The position numbers were made by a program, and so were the translations under genes. Shown piece by piece: positions 1 through 7,837 of a stretch of DNA of 23,439 nt. The stretch's first letter is position 1. Each line of letters begins with the position of its first letter. Source of the stretch: an uncultured Dorea sp. (GTDB lineage Bacteria; Bacillota; Clostridia; Lachnospirales; Lachnospiraceae). The notes beneath the pieces are model-generated. The model was not told where the DNA came from. It ran no database searches and saw nothing but the letters and a program-made list of their open reading frames with translations. The stretch lies in contig CAJUTH010000009.1 of NCBI GenBank assembly GCA_910589275.1, positions 63,675 to 87,113 of the forward strand, written 5' to 3'.

Positions 1-13
1 GGACTAAGTGCTG

Positions 14-946
14 TCATAAGTTTAAAAATTCCTGAAAAGCTTTTTCGGTATGCTCTTCAATTTCCCGAACCATATCCCGGTAATTTTTTACAAGCTGCCT
101 CCCCTTTTCCGTCAGGACGGAACCCCCTCCTCCGCTTCCCCCGGTCCATCTCTGCACCGCCGGGAATCCAAGCTGCCTGTCAATAGCTTTGATCATCCGG
201 CTTCCCTTGCTATAGGATAGCTCCATCTTCAGACAGGCCTCCTGAATCGAGCCGGTTTGATCAATCAATTCCAAAAGCCCGCACACTCCCGGTCCAAAAA
301 ACCGCTCTCCGGCTTCTAACCCAACCTGGACAAAGGGCCGCACCGGATAAACTTCCCCTCTTCCATAATTCCATTGAAGAAGTTCCAGATATTCCTCCGG
401 CGTATCCACATCTCTATAAATTCCTTCATCTTCAACTTCCAGATTCGTAATGGAAAGCCCGGTTTCCTCTATTGCACCCCGAAGCCCTCTGGTTCCGTTA
501 TAAGCGCATACGGCGTTAACCGCCCCGGCGCTGAGCAAAACCGGATGCCCCGGTTCCCCTTTACACATTGTCCGTACCACCTCTGCGTCGACCGCCATTA
601 CCCGGCGGATGGTCTCCGGCTTGATTGCCGGAGTATCGATCGGCATCAACATAATCTTATCGCAGTCAGCAGCCGCTTCTGTCAGTCCCAGTTTGATCGA
701 ATCAAACATTTCCGTTTCTTTGTACCGTTCGTTTCTTACAAACCGAACGCCGGCATGAGAAAGATGCCTCTCAAGTTCCTCCGCCCTGTATCCGGTCACC
801 ACAATAACCGGCCGGATACCCATGCCCTTTAACACCCCTACAATATGGCCCGCGATGGTAGAACCCCCAAAAGGAAGCATCGGTTTATACTCCTCCATTC
901 TAGACGACAGTCCCGCCGCCGCTAAGACCGCTCCTATCCTCATCAT
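14..946 (-). CDS. mocA: MocA-type molybdenum cofactor cytidylyltransferase joined to a ModE-like HTH domain
   Basis: About 310 aa, predicted to transfer a nucleotide (CMP in the MocA family) to molybdopterin, which matures cofactor for Mo hydroxylases in the cytosol. The N-terminal half is a MobA/MocA nucleotidyltransferase fold: LAAAGLSSRM at residues 8-17 is the nucleotide-binding signature, PIDTP at about 102-106 is the metal-binding Asp motif, and a GHPVLL segment follows. Residues from about 220 to 300 resemble the ModE N-terminal winged helix (LLELIDQTGSIQEAC, then SYSKGSRMI and LTEKGRQLV). The frame stays open upstream to a GTG at 1084, but the ATG at 946 has GGAGG at a good distance, and the 1084-947 segment folds as a leader, so I chose 946. 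It is the last gene of the nhaC-like/oxidoreductase group and fits the upstream Mo hydroxylase. The CTP-versus-GTP preference cannot be read by eye. Confidence 0.85.
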   Translation of the reverse strand: MMRIGAVLAAAGLSSRMEEYKPMLPFGGSTIAGHIVGVLKGMGIRPVIVVTGYRAEELERHLSHAGVRFVRNERYKETEMFDSIKLGLTEAAADCDKIMLMPIDTPAIKPETIRRVMAVDAEVVRTMCKGEPGHPVLLSAGAVNAVCAYNGTRGLRGAIEETGLSITNLEVEDEGIYRDVDTPEEYLELLQWNYGRGEVYPVRPFVQVGLEAGERFFGPGVCGLLELIDQTGSIQEACLKMELSYSKGSRMIKAIDRQLGFPAVQRWTGGSGGGGSVLTEKGRQLVKNYRDMVREIEEHTEKAFQEFLNL

Positions 947-1109
947 GTTCCCTTCCTCCGTATCCCCTGAATGATTTTCCTTGAACAAATGTAACATCGA
1001 AAGAACAATCCGCATTTGTGCGGAGGCTGTATCCTTACCTGCCAAAAGACAGGCAGGGATACTTTTAAGCGCCTCCGTTTTCACTCTCCGCCTATGCTCT
1101 TTCCATCTG
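947..1109 (-). promoter_or_regulatory. Structured leader of mocA with possible anti-Shine-Dalgarno switch
   Basis: The 163 nt between the oxidoreductase stop and the mocA ATG hold nested helices (plus coordinates): 1021-1027 with 1071-1077 (7 bp, CGGAGGC/GCCTCCG), 1029-1034 with 1057-1062 (GTATCC/GGATAC), and 1039-1043 with 1052-1056 (CTGCC/GGCAG). A further helix pairs 985-991 with 1013-1019. In the RNA, the GCCTCCG strand (1027-1021) can pair either with the upstream CGGAGGC or with the CGGAGG of the mocA Shine-Dalgarno (960-955), so the two states exclude each other. This is a typical translational-switch layout. I cannot match it confidently to the Moco riboswitch consensus. Confidence 0.5.
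1039..1056 (-). promoter_or_regulatory. Palindrome matching the putative sigma-54 activator site
   Basis: Read on the minus strand, CTGCCTGTCTTTTGGCAG matches the CTGYCTGNNNTTNGGCAG palindrome found upstream of two sigma-54 promoters in this window. No convincing -24/-12 element lies between it and mocA, so it may instead be only the apical hairpin of the mocA leader RNA, or may act at a distance. Confidence 0.4.
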
Positions 1110-2354
1110 TCAGAATAACTGGGTGCCTTTTTCGATTTTTTCCATCAGGATGATGCCTCTCGCCCCGATTTTTTCATCCCACATTTCTTTCTCCGGCCAA
1201 AGTTCCGCCACATTGATTACGCCGCGTTTTGTGTATTCCCCGCGGCAGAGCATCAGGATCATTTCTATTACAAAACTTCCAATCGTCCCGTATACATTAT
1301 GTCCCGCCCAGGGAAGATGCTTCATCGCTTCACTCATTGTCGCCGCATGGAAAGCGGTGTGGCGCACGGCAACGCCCTTCTTTTTACCCGTAACCTCTAT
1401 GGAAATTGCCAGCATACCGTCTCTTAAAACTCCCTGGTCCATAAACTCTTTAAAATTAGTATTGTATGCCAGCGACTCCCCAAAGGTATCAAACATATTC
1501 TCTGCCCCGGAATGTTTAGCCGTCTGTTCGCTGATCGCTTTCAGCCACATGTCCTTCATTTCCAGGCCGCCCATACAGATTCCCATTTTCCCTTCGATAT
1601 GCGGCAGCGGTTTCTTTGAAAATTTGCTCACCAGTACAATATCCGGATCATTGGTAAAGGTATAGATCTTCTGTTTTCCCGCCGGTTTAGGAAATTCATA
1701 TTCCTCCTCGCTCTCAAGCAGGCCTATCTTCTCTGGCGTCCCGTTAATAATACGCGTCGGATGCGGAGGGCCGAGCCACAGAGCAAAAATATTCCTAGGC
1801 GCAATCGGAGCCAGTAGAATATCGCTGTCGATCCAGTCAATATTTCTAAAAATCACGCTGTCCACTGTATCCATCTCTTCAATCATATAATTGGCCGCCA
1901 TATTCGCCCAGCCTGGGCTTACACCCATGCAGGGACAGGCTGTAATCCCAGCCTCCTTAAATTCCTCATCCATCTCAAACTGGGCGTCAATGGTCTCGCG
2001 GTATGGGATTTCTGGTCCTTCCATTACGTTCGAGCGAAGATCCATGTAGTGAGCGCCCACCTTCAGGCACGCCCGCATAAGCGGATAATTATACGCGGCA
2101 TAAATGCCGTTAAAAATCATATCCATCCCCTGAGCAATCCCTGCAATCTGTTCCACATCCGCCGCGTCGCCCTGCACCGCCAGGATTTCGCCTGCCAGAC
2201 ATCTTTCGCCCAGCCCTTCTATCAATGCTTTCGCTTTTTCTGCCTTTGCCTTTTCTATGTCAACCAGAACCAGTTCTTCTACGTCTTTTTCCTGCGCAAG
2301 AAGTCCCGCGACGCCTGTTCCCTGATTCCCGGTTCCAACAATACATACTTTCAT
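1110..2354 (-). CDS. Saccharopine dehydrogenase-like NAD(P)-dependent oxidoreductase
   Basis: 414 aa, cytosolic. The N-terminus MKVCIVGTGNQGTG is a Rossmann dinucleotide-binding loop (residues 5-14), followed by a VLVDIEKAKAEKAKAL stretch and a D-x-R segment (about residue 105, YMDLRSNVMEG) typical of the saccharopine dehydrogenase/homospermidine synthase superfamily. Family members make or break secondary-amine links between amino acids, or act as carboxy-polyamine dehydrogenases. The exact reaction here cannot be told. The ATG at 2354 has AGGAGAG nine bases upstream. It lies 21 bases behind the nhaC-like gene, so both probably come from the sigma-54 promoter at 3889-3903. I infer that it handles a product of the Mo hydroxylase pathway, together with the second dehydrogenase at 9238-10227. 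Confidence 0.75.
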   Translation of the reverse strand: MKVCIVGTGNQGTGVAGLLAQEKDVEELVLVDIEKAKAEKAKALIEGLGERCLAGEILAVQGDAADVEQIAGIAQGMDMIFNGIYAAYNYPLMRACLKVGAHYMDLRSNVMEGPEIPYRETIDAQFEMDEEFKEAGITACPCMGVSPGWANMAANYMIEEMDTVDSVIFRNIDWIDSDILLAPIAPRNIFALWLGPPHPTRIINGTPEKIGLLESEEEYEFPKPAGKQKIYTFTNDPDIVLVSKFSKKPLPHIEGKMGICMGGLEMKDMWLKAISEQTAKHSGAENMFDTFGESLAYNTNFKEFMDQGVLRDGMLAISIEVTGKKKGVAVRHTAFHAATMSEAMKHLPWAGHNVYGTIGSFVIEMILMLCRGEYTKRGVINVAELWPEKEMWDEKIGARGIILMEKIEKGTQLF

Positions 2355-2375
2355 AATTTTTGTCTCTCCTGTTTC

Positions 2376-3827
2376 TTACATATTCTTCCCTAACTGGTAC
2401 GATACATCTACGCCCTCCAGTTTCCTATTTCCAATTCCCAAAAAGCTGAGAACTACCACCATAAGCGGCACTAGCGGGAATAGGATTGCATATGGGAAGA
2501 ACTGCCCGATCGTTACGCCGTATACGTTTCCGGAATAAAATGCACAGAAAGACCAGGGCAGGCATAATGTGGTGAGCAGACATCCAGACAGCGCAATTGT
2601 CGCCGCTTTCTTTGGATCATATCCGGCTTTCTCAAAAGGCCGCTTTAACAAATCATGGCTGATGATTACCGGCGGATATGGATCTGCCGTAACCACTCCG
2701 AATAGCAGGATCGCCATCATAGAAACAAATGTCAGTTTGCCCGGCGACTTGATATCCTTGAAAATAGTAGTCTGGATTACATCAAATACACCGATAACAT
2801 CCAGCAGGCCGACACAAGATAACGCGCAGAACAAAAATACCAATGAATCCGCCATAGAAAACATACCGCCCCGATTAACCAACGATGCCAGTTCCGCCGA
2901 AATTTCTTTTCCCGGAAGAAAAACTTCCGTTGAAAATCCACTGTAAGCCCCGGCAATGACATCCGATATTTGATATCCCTGAAATATAACTCCCATTGCA
3001 AGGGCTGCAAATCCTGAACCAAACAGTACTAACACCGTCGGTACTTTCAAAATAGAAAGTACAATTGCAAGCACGATTGGAAGTATCAAAATTGGATTCG
3101 TATTAAAATTATCCTGTACGTCCGCAATAAATGCCTGTACATTCCCCATTGCATCCGCTCCGCTTCCCGTATTCATCATCCCCAGTACAAAAAACCATAC
3201 TGCCGTAATAATAGTAGCGATTCCCAGCGGTTTCACCATATCCGCAATCAATTCATTGGTTGTCATCTTATTTACCTGTGCGGAGCAATTCACAATATCC
3301 GCAACCGGAGATATGTACTGTCCAAACCATGATCCGCAGATAATTGCGGCCGCCGCCATACCCGCCGGAATCCCCTGAAGATTTGCCACGCTAAACATAA
3401 CCACCCCCAAGGTTCCCATCGCCGCGAAGCTTGATCCAATCGCCATCGCCAATACCGACAGCAGTACAAAAGAAAGGATCAAGCAATACTTAGGAGAAAT
3501 AAGCTGCGACAGCCAGCTTACTAAGAGCGGCATTGTACCGGATATCATACAGCATCCAATCAAAAAGCCTATTCCAATCAGTATCAGAAAACACCCTCCC
3601 ATAGAGGTTATTTTTGCAACGATTCCATCCTGCATTTCATCCCAGCCCGCACCGCATCTCCATGCAATCACCATATTTACCGCCGTACATACCACCAGCA
3701 TCATCTTAAGGTCAAATCCCAATACCCCATTGCCGACGCCGATAATAAACAGCATACAGCCCACCGTAAAGTACGCTTCAAACATTGTTGGAGCCCTGTG
3801 TACTCTCTTTTCCCTTTTTTCTTTCAT
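2376..3827 (-). CDS. NhaC-type Na+/H+ antiporter family permease
   Basis: 483 aa, very hydrophobic, with about eleven to twelve membrane segments after a basic cytoplasmic start (MKEKREKRVHRAP). The segment IICGSWFGQYISPVADIVNCSA is characteristic of NhaC-like antiporters. This family exchanges Na+ and H+, but several members move amino or organic acids, so it may export a product or import substrate for the surrounding pathway; that is inference. The ATG at 3827 has AAAGGAGGAG upstream. A near-perfect sigma-54 promoter lies 62 bases before the start, making this the first gene of a unit with the oxidoreductase and mocA. The family is clear; the transported solute is not. Confidence 0.8.
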   Translation of the reverse strand: MKEKREKRVHRAPTMFEAYFTVGCMLFIIGVGNGVLGFDLKMMLVVCTAVNMVIAWRCGAGWDEMQDGIVAKITSMGGCFLILIGIGFLIGCCMISGTMPLLVSWLSQLISPKYCLILSFVLLSVLAMAIGSSFAAMGTLGVVMFSVANLQGIPAGMAAAAIICGSWFGQYISPVADIVNCSAQVNKMTTNELIADMVKPLGIATIITAVWFFVLGMMNTGSGADAMGNVQAFIADVQDNFNTNPILILPIVLAIVLSILKVPTVLVLFGSGFAALAMGVIFQGYQISDVIAGAYSGFSTEVFLPGKEISAELASLVNRGGMFSMADSLVFLFCALSCVGLLDVIGVFDVIQTTIFKDIKSPGKLTFVSMMAILLFGVVTADPYPPVIISHDLLKRPFEKAGYDPKKAATIALSGCLLTTLCLPWSFCAFYSGNVYGVTIGQFFPYAILFPLVPLMVVVLSFLGIGNRKLEGVDVSYQLGKNM

Positions 3828-3888
3828 TCCTCTTTCTCCTCCTTTGCTTTTCTAGTTTTCAGAGTTTGTCTTTCTATGTTTTATAAAA

Positions 3889-3903
3889 GCAAATTTTGTG
3901 CCA
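3889..3903 (-). promoter_or_regulatory. Sigma-54 (-24/-12) promoter of the nhaC-like operon
   Basis: Minus strand TGGCACAAAATTTGC, followed by T, matches the TGGCAC-N5-TTGCW consensus, with GG and GC at the required 12-base offset. The predicted start is near 3877, leaving a leader of about 50 bases before the ATG at 3827. Confidence 0.9.
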
Positions 3904-3971
3904 AAGGAAAAAGAATCAACATTGTTTCTTTTTTAACTATTTCTCTGTAAATTTCTCTATTCTCCTAAAAA

Positions 3972-4002
3972 TAAAAAAGAAGCGCCTGCCCAAAAGCAGA
4001 CA
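3972..4002 (-). terminator. Rho-independent terminator after rpoN
   Basis: On the minus strand, TGTCTGC-TTTTGG-GCAGGCG forms a 7-bp stem with two G-U pairs and is followed by CTTCTTTTTTATTTTT. It lies 11 bases past the rpoN stop. The stem overlaps the activator-site palindrome at 3986-4003. Confidence 0.65.
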
Positions 4003-4003
4003 G
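3986..4003. promoter_or_regulatory. Putative upstream activating sequence for the sigma-54 activator
   Basis: The minus strand reads CTGTCTGCTTTTGGGCAG, an 18-bp imperfect palindrome (CTG-N12-CAG with matching inner bases) centred about 117 bp upstream of the predicted start of the 3889 promoter. This is a normal enhancer distance. It shares CTGYCTGNNNTTNGGCAG with 14321-14338 and 1039-1056. Confidence 0.6.
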
Positions 4004-4013
4004 CCGCCTAATT

Positions 4014-5324
4014 TTAATCTTCTAATATTTGTATGCTATAAATTTCTTTTCTCCGTTTACTTGAAAGAATATCCATCTGCCTCCTGTATTTTGCAATTCC
4101 CCTTCTAGAAACCGCCATTCCTTTTCTTTCAAGCATTTCGCATATATTCTGATCACTGACAGGATTTTTCCGGTCTTCATCCGCGATAATATTCTGTATT
4201 TCCCGCTTTATCTGCTTTGCGGTTATCCCCTCTTTATTCTCCGCGGCTCCCACAGCCGCTCCAAATAATTCTTTTACCGGTACTGTCCCTCCCGGATATT
4301 CCACATATTTATTCTTAACCGCCCTGCTCACGGTAGAAACATGGATATCCAAAGCATCCGCAATATCCTCCATCCGCATCGGAACCAGTCCTTCCCTCTG
4401 CTCAAAATACCCAGTCTGCCTTCTTACAATTTCTTTGAGAATACGGAGAATCGTATTTCTGCGGGACTCAATGCTATTGATAATAAAACGGGCCCGCTCC
4501 AGCTTCTGTCTAAAATATTGTTTCAGCTCTTCATCTGTACATTCCGCGTATAATTTCAGATAATAATCGTTCAGATAATAATTTTCTGTCCAGTCATCCG
4601 TAAGCTTAACTTCCCACCCGCTGTCTTTCTTCCGGCACACAATATCCGGATGGATATATTCAGTTTCCGCTCTTTTGTAACCTGTAACCGGAACCGGATT
4701 TAATTTCTGTATAATATGAAGATATTTCCCTACCTGCGCAGTCGATATGTGCAGCGCTCTGGTAATTGTACTGATCTTCCCTTCACTGACAGCCGACAAA
4801 TATTTCTCGATAATTTCTTCTAAAATGGGATCGTAAATTCCTGCCGCCCGTAACTGGCTGATCAGACATTGCTCCAAAGATGCAGAAAAAATGCCTACAG
4901 GCTCCAATCCCCGGAGCGCTTCCAGACATTTTACTGCTATCCCACGATCCACTTTTAATACTTTTGCCACCTCTTCCGGATTTTCCTTACAATATCCCCG
5001 GTCATCCATGCTCTGAATCAAATATTCTATCACCGCCCATTCCCGCTCTGAAAAATCCTGCCTCTTCAACTGCATAATAATATCCTCGCGAAGCTGTTCG
5101 CTTTCTGCCGTCATTTCCCTCGCATAATGCAAAGGCGCCTCATACCCCGCGCAATTGTTTCCCTGATGGTCAAGCATAGGATTTTCCTGATATTCCTGTT
5201 CCAAAACGTCCTGTATCTCCGTATTTGTAAGCGCAAGCATTTCCAGCGACTGGATTTGAAGCTGGTTTAAAGATAGTTTATGTTCCAGTAACATTCTGGG
5301 TCTGATATCTGCCATTTCGTTCAC
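4014..5324 (-). CDS. rpoN: RNA polymerase sigma-54 factor
   Basis: 436 aa. It directs RNA polymerase to -24/-12 promoters and needs an AAA+ activator. Region I is Gln/Leu-rich (LSLNQLQIQSLEMLALTN) and is followed by the acidic EYQENPMLD. The core-binding part is central, an HTH-like segment is seen at MEDIADALDIHVSTVSRAV, and the RpoN box reads SRRGIAKYRR near residues 406-415, against the usual ARRTVAKYRE; the variation is modest. The first start is a GTG at 5324, with ATGs at 5315 and 5294 as alternatives; AAGGA precedes the GTG. The start overlaps the end of the xdhC-like gene by 47 bases, implying translational coupling. Its place inside a catabolic cluster, right after its activator, is unusual and suggests a locally dedicated or locally induced sigma factor. 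Confidence 0.93.
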   Translation of the reverse strand: MNEMADIRPRMLLEHKLSLNQLQIQSLEMLALTNTEIQDVLEQEYQENPMLDHQGNNCAGYEAPLHYAREMTAESEQLREDIIMQLKRQDFSEREWAVIEYLIQSMDDRGYCKENPEEVAKVLKVDRGIAVKCLEALRGLEPVGIFSASLEQCLISQLRAAGIYDPILEEIIEKYLSAVSEGKISTITRALHISTAQVGKYLHIIQKLNPVPVTGYKRAETEYIHPDIVCRKKDSGWEVKLTDDWTENYYLNDYYLKLYAECTDEELKQYFRQKLERARFIINSIESRRNTILRILKEIVRRQTGYFEQREGLVPMRMEDIADALDIHVSTVSRAVKNKYVEYPGGTVPVKELFGAAVGAAENKEGITAKQIKREIQNIIADEDRKNPVSDQNICEMLERKGMAVSRRGIAKYRRQMDILSSKRRKEIYSIQILED

Positions 5325-6309
5325 CCTTTTTCCTTAGTCTCCCCTGAATCAGCAAAGCCGCGATACGAACTGCAATCTCATAAGATGTCCAATCTGTTCC
5401 ATTTTCCACCTCTACAGTTTTCATTCTGGAAAGCTGTTCTCTTCCATATCCCTGATTCATAAGCCACCGTTCCTCATACTGCCTTTTGGAAGCATTTCCC
5501 ACATCAATAATCATAGATACAGGCGTAGACAAAAGGTATGCCTCAACCCTCTCATCATACTGGAAATCTCTGGTAAGGACCACAGCCATATCGCCCTCCT
5601 CTATATAAAGGCGTTCCATTCTGTAATAATCAACAATCTGAACATCATAAATATCCGGAAACCGTTCTCTGTTCGCATATTCCATATTCTCATCCAATAC
5701 CACACAGCAGAAAGCCGTAGGGAGGAGCACCTCCGTCAGCGCGAGAGAAATGTCGCTGCCTCCGAAAATATACACTTTACGCGCATGTTCCACCGCCTCT
5801 ATATAATATCTTACGCCTCCGCAAAATTTATTCGCAGATATCTCCGGAAAGCATCTGCAGACCTCATCCGGAACCTCCGCTCCGCAGGCCACCCCGAACG
5901 TATCTATAACCGACAGTTCCATGGACTCTGTATTAACCGCCAGCCACATCTTTTCTCCTGCCTGCAAAAGCTCAAACGCGCGCTCCGCCATTCTTCTCTG
6001 CTTTTGATCCGAAGCCCTGATATACGCAAAACAAAATGCAGACTCTATCAACTGCGTATTTCCATTCCGCATATAAGTAAAGCATCTCACGCTCTCCTTA
6101 TCCCCTTCAAACAGCCGCATGGCATCCGTCTCAATTCCTCTCCTCACCATACCGTTGTCAAAACTTCCATATATACGCCCCTCATCGGAAAAGAGCATAT
6201 GAGTACCGATCATACTCTTTTCGGCATTGTCGTTTTTCATCAATATTGCCGCTACCGTATCCTGATTCTCCTCCATCTGTTTCAGGATTCTGCCAAACAA
6301 TCCACGCAT
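5278..6309 (-). CDS. xdhC: XdhC-like Mo-cofactor insertion/maturation protein
   Basis: About 343 aa. XdhC proteins bind molybdenum cofactor and help sulfurate and insert it into xanthine-dehydrogenase-type enzymes. The N-terminal domain has the family shape (DTVAAILMKN, then a GRIYGSFDNG turn) but lacks the usual EGSxPRxxG motif. The C-terminal Rossmann domain begins KVYIFGGSDIS (about 178-188), where most relatives have GxGHVA/S, and continues to the typical YANRERFPD. The ATG at 6309 has GGAG seven bases upstream and fits better than the ATG at 6315, where the motif almost touches the codon. It lies between the activator and rpoN and probably serves the hydroxylase encoded upstream. Because the signature residues are replaced, a sensory or divergent role is possible. 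Confidence 0.75.
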   Translation of the reverse strand: MRGLFGRILKQMEENQDTVAAILMKNDNAEKSMIGTHMLFSDEGRIYGSFDNGMVRRGIETDAMRLFEGDKESVRCFTYMRNGNTQLIESAFCFAYIRASDQKQRRMAERAFELLQAGEKMWLAVNTESMELSVIDTFGVACGAEVPDEVCRCFPEISANKFCGGVRYYIEAVEHARKVYIFGGSDISLALTEVLLPTAFCCVVLDENMEYANRERFPDIYDVQIVDYYRMERLYIEEGDMAVVLTRDFQYDERVEAYLLSTPVSMIIDVGNASKRQYEERWLMNQGYGREQLSRMKTVEVENGTDWTSYEIAVRIAALLIQGRLRKKGERNGRYQTQNVTGT

Positions 6310-6323
6310 ATACATTCTCCATT

Positions 6324-7769
6324 CTATTTGGACTCTTTATCAAAACTTTCTATTCCAAGTTTCTGCATTCTATACTGCAGATTTGACCGGGTATATCCTA
6401 TCAGCTTGGCTGTTTTTGATATATTCCAGTCAGTGCGGGCCAGAGCGTCTAAAAGCGCTTCCCGTTCCGTCTCGATCAAAAATTCTTTCAGTCCGCCTTC
6501 CTCATAAGCGATCTGGTTCTTTTTATGCCTGTCCATATAGCGTTCCCGGATATATGGTTTCAAATGACAGACCTCCATGTCCTCTCCCGGTTCCATCATG
6601 ACCAGCGAACCTTCAATTACATGTTCCAGCTCCCTTACGTTCCCCGTCCATTCATGAAACAAAAGCGCCTCCGCAAATTCCTCCGACATCTTAATTTTAG
6701 GCATTCCATATATTCCGGCAAATTTTCTGATGAAGTATTCCGCAAGAAGAATGATATCCTCTTTCCGCTCCCTGAGCGGCGGGATATCAATGCAGATAAC
6801 CGATACCCTGAAATACAGGTCATCTCTGAGGGTTTTCTTTTTAATACACTCTAGAGGCGGCTGGTTGCAGGATGCAATAATCCGGCACTGAACCGGCGTA
6901 TCCACTGTCCCGCCAAGCCTTCTTACTGTTTTCTCCTGAATTACCCGGAGCAGCTTTGTCTGGAGGTAGACCGGCATCGAATTCAATTCGTCCAAAAACA
7001 GCGTTCCGTTCTGGGCCTGTTCGAAAATCCCCGGCGTATCCCCGGCTCCGGTAAACGCCCCTTTCTTTGTCCCAAACAGCGTGCTCTCTAAAAGCGTATC
7101 CGGAATTGCCGCGCAATTTATCGCGATAAACGGACTGTCCTTGTAGACTCCGGCATTATGAATACTCTGAACAAACAATTCCTTCCCCGTTCCGGTCTCG
7201 CCATAAATCAAAACCGGCGAACTGCTTAAGGCAGCTTTCTTTGCCATCCGGACAGCACTTTTCAGCTTTTCGCTGTTTCCAATAATATTTTCAAACGTAT
7301 AGGCCGCGCCGCCGCACGCTTTCTTTGTCTCCATCAGTTGTTTCTGAAGCTCAATTGATTTCATCAGAAGCTGCCGGATTCCTTCATGAAACCGGGTAAT
7401 GGCAAAAGCTCCGATCAATTCTTCATCCCGCATAATCGGATAGGCGCTGCTTAACTGATGTATTTTTTTACCGCCCCTTGTCACATAGGTCACATCGCGG
7501 TTTAACACAACTTCTCCGGTTTTAAGCACGTGCAATAGGGCGCTGTTCTCCGTATCGGGAAAGATTTCTTCAAACTGCCTGCCCAGCACCTGCTCCACTA
7601 TCAGCTCATCATATACGGATGACGGCAGATTATATAGTATAATCTTTCGGTTCTTATCACAAGCCATAATCCCCTGATCAACGGCAGAGTCATAAATTGA
7701 TTTTAAAATATAAAGCTCGTCCGCCAGCTCTTTGTACTCTTTCGTATCTTTTATATTCAAATCATCCAT
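6324..7769 (-). CDS. Sigma-54-dependent activator (PAS, AAA+, Fis-type HTH)
   Basis: 481 aa. A PAS-like domain (about 20-125) is followed by a linker helix and the AAA+ domain: Walker A GETGTGKE at 190-197, the sigma-54 contact loop GAFTGA at 237-242, Walker B GTLFLDE at 255-261, and arginine-finger region RDDLYFR at 315-321. A Fis-type HTH (about 448-472, WNISKTAKLIGYTRSNLQYRMQKLGI) ends the protein. It should bind an enhancer palindrome and drive open-complex formation at -24/-12 promoters. The PAS domain may bind a small ligand; which one is unknown. GGAG lies nine bases before the ATG. It is followed closely by the xdhC-like gene and rpoN. A likely own sigma-A promoter sits at 7809-7837. 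Its targets are most simply the three sigma-54 promoters in this window. Confidence 0.93.
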   Translation of the reverse strand: MDDLNIKDTKEYKELADELYILKSIYDSAVDQGIMACDKNRKIILYNLPSSVYDELIVEQVLGRQFEEIFPDTENSALLHVLKTGEVVLNRDVTYVTRGGKKIHQLSSAYPIMRDEELIGAFAITRFHEGIRQLLMKSIELQKQLMETKKACGGAAYTFENIIGNSEKLKSAVRMAKKAALSSSPVLIYGETGTGKELFVQSIHNAGVYKDSPFIAINCAAIPDTLLESTLFGTKKGAFTGAGDTPGIFEQAQNGTLFLDELNSMPVYLQTKLLRVIQEKTVRRLGGTVDTPVQCRIIASCNQPPLECIKKKTLRDDLYFRVSVICIDIPPLRERKEDIILLAEYFIRKFAGIYGMPKIKMSEEFAEALLFHEWTGNVRELEHVIEGSLVMMEPGEDMEVCHLKPYIRERYMDRHKKNQIAYEEGGLKEFLIETEREALLDALARTDWNISKTAKLIGYTRSNLQYRMQKLGIESFDKESK

Positions 7770-7808
7770 ATATCTGTCTCCGAATCGTTAAATTTTTGTT
7801 TATTTGTA

Positions 7809-7837
7809 ATTATGCAATAACCTCCCTCAAAAAGCAA
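7809..7837 (-). promoter_or_regulatory. Predicted sigma-A promoter of the activator-xdhC-rpoN operon
   Basis: On the minus strand, TTGCTT (7837-7832) and CATAAT (7814-7809) are separated by 17 bases. The element starts directly after the symporter stop codon. It would supply basal levels of the activator and of sigma-54. Confidence 0.55.

Noticed and set aside
947..1084. N-terminal extension of the MocA-like protein from the GTG at 1084
   Set aside because: The extra residues do not look like the family, the GTG has a Shine-Dalgarno at poor spacing, and the segment is a plausible RNA leader; the ATG at 946 has a strong site.
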